Shown here piece by piece: positions 62,402 to 64,000 of a stretch of DNA of 64,000 nucleotides (its first letter is position 1; each line of letters opens with the position of its first letter). The DNA is from Halococcus saccharolyticus DSM 5350. Its GTDB lineage: Archaea > Halobacteriota > Halobacteria > Halobacteriales > Halococcaceae. A program made the position numbers and the translations under genes. The notes under the pieces were generated by a model. That model was not told the DNA's origin. It searched no databases and saw nothing but the letters and a program-made list of their open reading frames with translations. The stretch is taken from assembly GCF_000336915.1 (NCBI RefSeq), contig NZ_AOMD01000025.1:222431-286430 (forward strand), written 5' to 3'.

Positions 62402-62721
62402 GACCGGGCACCCCCGTCCGTCTGGGTGCCTACACCGAGCGATCCGATGACGGCGAGCGCTGCCGTCCGGTGCGCCGAGCAGACGTAGTACGCCTCCAGC
62501 GGCCGGTCGGACATCACCACCCGCGTCGTCGCCTCCACGCGGCGCTTGACCCCGCACGACTGGCATAGCGGGGCGTGCCCGTCAACGCCCTTGGAAGAGC
62601 CCACGCCGGCACCACCCGTCCCGAAGGCCATAGTCCGCAACGCCGCCATCAGCTCTGTCGTGTCGCTCGCTGTCTGCACCTGAGTGCCGTGGAGAGCGGC
62701 GGGTGGGTTGTTGTCGCTCAT
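62398..62721 (-). CDS. Small Cys/His protein upstream of the primase-helicase
   Basis: A 107-residue protein. LCQSCGVKRRVEATTRVVMS and then YYVCSAHRTAA give a C3H-like zinc site near 53-85. It opens MSDNNPPAALHGTQVQT. It overlaps the primase-helicase start and the upstream 48-residue gene by four bases each. The role is unknown; it may be a DNA-binding cofactor. Confidence 0.7.
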   Translation of the reverse strand: MSDNNPPAALHGTQVQTASDTTELMAALRTMAFGTGGAGVGSSKGVDGHAPLCQSCGVKRRVEATTRVVMSDRPLEAYYVCSAHRTAALAVIGSLGVGTQTDGGARS

Positions 62722-62864
62722 GCACTCGTCCTCCCGAGCAGCGCGTCTATGTGGCCGCTATGCGCAGCGCACAGCCACCGAAGGTCCTGGGTAGATTCGT
62801 CGGCTACTTCGAAGGGGATGCGGCCGCGAGCGCCGCACACGGCACAGGTGAGCGGCCGGCTCAT
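62718..62864 (-). CDS. Very small zinc-finger-like protein
   Basis: A 48-residue protein, MSRPLTCAVCGARGRIPFEV then LRWLCAAHSGHIDALLGR, with C-x2-C plus later C and H. It overlaps both neighbours in ATGA. The CAAH ending resembles the Cys/His motif of the next gene (YVCSAHR), so the two may be related. Confidence 0.65.
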   Translation of the reverse strand: MSRPLTCAVCGARGRIPFEVADESTQDLRWLCAAHSGHIDALLGRTSA

Positions 62865-63073
62865 TGGTCTGCCTCGTCGAGCCAGAGCACCCCGTCCTCA
62901 ACCGCGTAGGCGACGCGGTCGGCATCCGTGGCACGGGGATCTATTCCGAGCGCCTGGAGGTCGTCCTCGTCGAGGAACACCGCGCTTCCGAGCGGTTCGC
63001 CTTGGGCGTCGCGGGCGAGCCGGGCGGAGCGGGGAGTAACTGACTTGTCTTCGGAGTGAGTAGTGTCAGTCAC
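62861..63073 (-). CDS. Small AbrB/antitoxin-like protein
   Basis: A 70-residue protein from a GTG at 63073: VTDTTHSEDKSVTPRSARLA then GSAVFLDEDDLQALGIDPRA and VAYAVEDGVLWLDEA. The latter half resembles the swapped-hairpin AbrB fold. It overlaps the 59-residue gene by four bases (GTGA) and the 48-residue gene by four. A longer in-frame start would overlap the previous genes and is not supported. Confidence 0.6.
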   Translation of the reverse strand: MTDTTHSEDKSVTPRSARLARDAQGEPLGSAVFLDEDDLQALGIDPRATDADRVAYAVEDGVLWLDEADQ

Positions 63074-63249
63074 GGACCCGTCTTCCCTGGTCGTCTCTCG
63101 GGCCGAGTGTCCGGGAGAATCGTCCGGTTTCGTGGTCCGTGTTCGTACGCGTTCGACGGCTCGTCTGATTGAAACCCAGCAGGGCCGTCGGACGTGTTCG
63201 ACTGTTCCTCGTTTTTGAGCACCCCGCTTCCGTCGGCGAGCACCGTCAT
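63070..63249 (-). CDS. Short hypothetical protein
   Basis: A 59-residue disordered-looking product, MTVLADGSGVLKNEEQSNTS, ending in basic RPERRPGKTGP. Support comes only from its exact ATGA/GTGA overlaps with the AbrB-like gene before it and the 70-residue gene after it, which leave no gap in this operon. No family is recognised. Confidence 0.5.
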   Translation of the reverse strand: MTVLADGSGVLKNEEQSNTSDGPAGFQSDEPSNAYEHGPRNRTILPDTRPERRPGKTGP

Positions 63250-63380
63250 TGGTTGCTCCCGTTCTCGACAGCCTGCACGTCGATTTCAACGAGGTCGCCA
63301 TCGCCAATGGCGAGTTCGTCCCTGATGTGGACCGGAATGGTCACTTTGCCATTGTTGATGAGTCGTCTTGTAGCGCGCAT
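63246..63380 (-). CDS. AbrB/SpoVT-type DNA-binding protein
   Basis: A 44-residue protein, MRATRRLINNGKVTIPVHIR then DELAIGDGDLVEIDVQAVEN, the classical AbrB/MazE swapped-hairpin fold (KVTIP...LxIxxGDxV). It heads an operon of overlapping genes that ends in the primase-helicase. It probably represses its own promoter and that of the divergent gene. An inverted repeat lies 42-61 bases upstream of its start. Confidence 0.8.
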   Translation of the reverse strand: MRATRRLINNGKVTIPVHIRDELAIGDGDLVEIDVQAVENGSNQ

Positions 63381-63421
63381 TTGCGCTTACCCCTTGTACC
63401 TGTACGATACATTCAAGTACA

Positions 63422-63441
63422 GTGGAAGCCACGACTTCCAC
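63422..63441. promoter_or_regulatory. Inverted repeat in divergent promoter
   Basis: GTGGAAG (63422-63428) and CTTCCAC (63435-63441) are exact complements around six bases. They lie in the 73-base gap between the AbrB-type gene (minus) and the right-edge gene (plus), 13 bases before the latter's ATG. A nearby GTACCTGTAC also has dyad symmetry. A likely operator for the AbrB-type or a similar dimeric repressor; inference from position. Confidence 0.5.
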
Positions 63442-63453
63442 ACCCTATTATAT

Positions 63454-64000
63454 ATGACTGGGAACCCACGCCCGCTGAACGAGACGGACAGGGACTATCT
63501 CGAAGGCAATGAAGTAGAAGGAAGCTACAGCGACAGACCCGACAAACTCAATAACCGAATCAAGGAAAAGGTCAATGGACTCCCTGAACGATTCGAGCAA
63601 TTATTCCGAGATACCCGACTGCTCACCAGAGAGGAGTATCTTGAGGGGAAAACTTGGGCTGACGGATGGATGCATCTGCTTGATATCCGTCCAGAGGACC
63701 GAAGCGCGCCGCTTGACTATACTCCGCCCCAAAGAACGGTCACGGGGAGCGTCTCTTCTTCCTCATCAGCCCCCGAGCGACTGGGAGAGAAACTCGGCCG
63801 AACTGCAGCACGCGTAGTAAGTCTGAGAACGACCACTACTGATGAGATACTGCGGGAAGTAGTATGGGGGTTCATGAAAGGGGTGTGGAGACACCCCGAT
63901 GAAGAACGTATGCTCGAATCTATCGATGAAATTTCTCGAACACTATCAAGAAGAGCAAGAGAGGAAATCAGATTCTACGAAGAAACACGGCGAGAAAATC
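63454..64000 (+). CDS. Haloarchaeal mobile-element protein, 3' end outside window
   Basis: The frame is open from the ATG at 63454 to the last base (182 codons) with no stop, so the gene continues past the window. The opening NETDRDYLEGNEVEGSYSDR and the following NNRIKEKVNGLPERFEQLFR resemble the conserved start of many haloarchaeal plasmid/provirus proteins (LT-x-x-DREFLRGEKEY-type, then an Arg-rich I-x-x-RI/RV helix), of unknown function. Later parts are helical and basic. It is divergent from the AbrB operon and shares its promoter region. Confidence 0.65.
   Translation, partial: MTGNPRPLNETDRDYLEGNEVEGSYSDRPDKLNNRIKEKVNGLPERFEQLFRDTRLLTREEYLEGKTWADGWMHLLDIRPEDRSAPLDYTPPQRTVTGSVSSSSSAPERLGEKLGRTAARVVSLRTTTTDEILREVVWGFMKGVWRHPDEERMLESIDEISRTLSRRAREEIRFYEETRREN

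Overview
The window is a piece of a haloarchaeal chromosome. High G+C, acidic predicted proteins, many one-base ATGA/GTGA gene overlaps, TATA boxes about 25-32 bases before start codons (leaderless transcripts) and archaea-specific genes (Cdc48 with an Hsp20-like partner, archaeal prepilin peptidase, Dph6-type ligase, SUI1/eIF1, many halobacterial DUF families) all agree. Halococcus or a close relative is my inference, not shown directly. I found no rRNA, tRNA, CRISPR array or integrase gene.

Bases 1 to about 35,400 look like host core. In order: a heme o synthase cut by the left edge, a membrane protein and an ABC exporter; DUF420; the methylmalonyl-CoA mutase B12 subunit with its MeaB chaperone; PolX; a sugar nucleotidyltransferase; Dph6; DUF5810/DUF5809; two tandem NUDIX enzymes; rhodanese; SUI1; a MoxR-DUF58-transglutaminase operon; DUF5797/DUF5787; Ap4A hydrolase; an S10 paralogue; an M20 amidohydrolase; RDD; Cdc48 with a DUF7127 partner; a prepilin peptidase; a CNNM transporter; a glutaredoxin-like/redoxin pair and Sua5. 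Between several of these lie long palindromic G+C-rich repeats. Two copies end exactly on the stop codon of a neighbouring gene (SUI1, cdc48). A decayed ABC transporter scar sits at 22.9-23.1 kb.

At about 35.4 kb the core ends inside a Cas4-like gene that has lost its front half. Base composition then drops and an accessory island runs to the right edge. Its first part is defence-like: a type I restriction-modification operon (hsdM-hsdS-hsdR-metallopeptidase) with a VapBC toxin-antitoxin pair inserted on the opposite strand, a DUF6884 gene, and a three-gene operon that joins a nuclease/methylase/target-recognition fusion, an unknown protein and a CARF-winged-helix regulator. A frameshifted second hsdM follows directly.

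From about 51.6 kb the content is virus- or plasmid-like: tiny overlapping zinc-finger genes starting with a SWIM protein, a secreted lipoprotein nuclease, winged-helix proteins, a cluster of GTTTTACG motifs resembling replication iterons, and a large primase-helicase read from an operon headed by an AbrB-type protein. A divergent gene with an inverted repeat in its promoter runs off the right edge. The three-gene CARF/methylase operon and the iteron plus primase-helicase module are the best candidates for poorly described systems.
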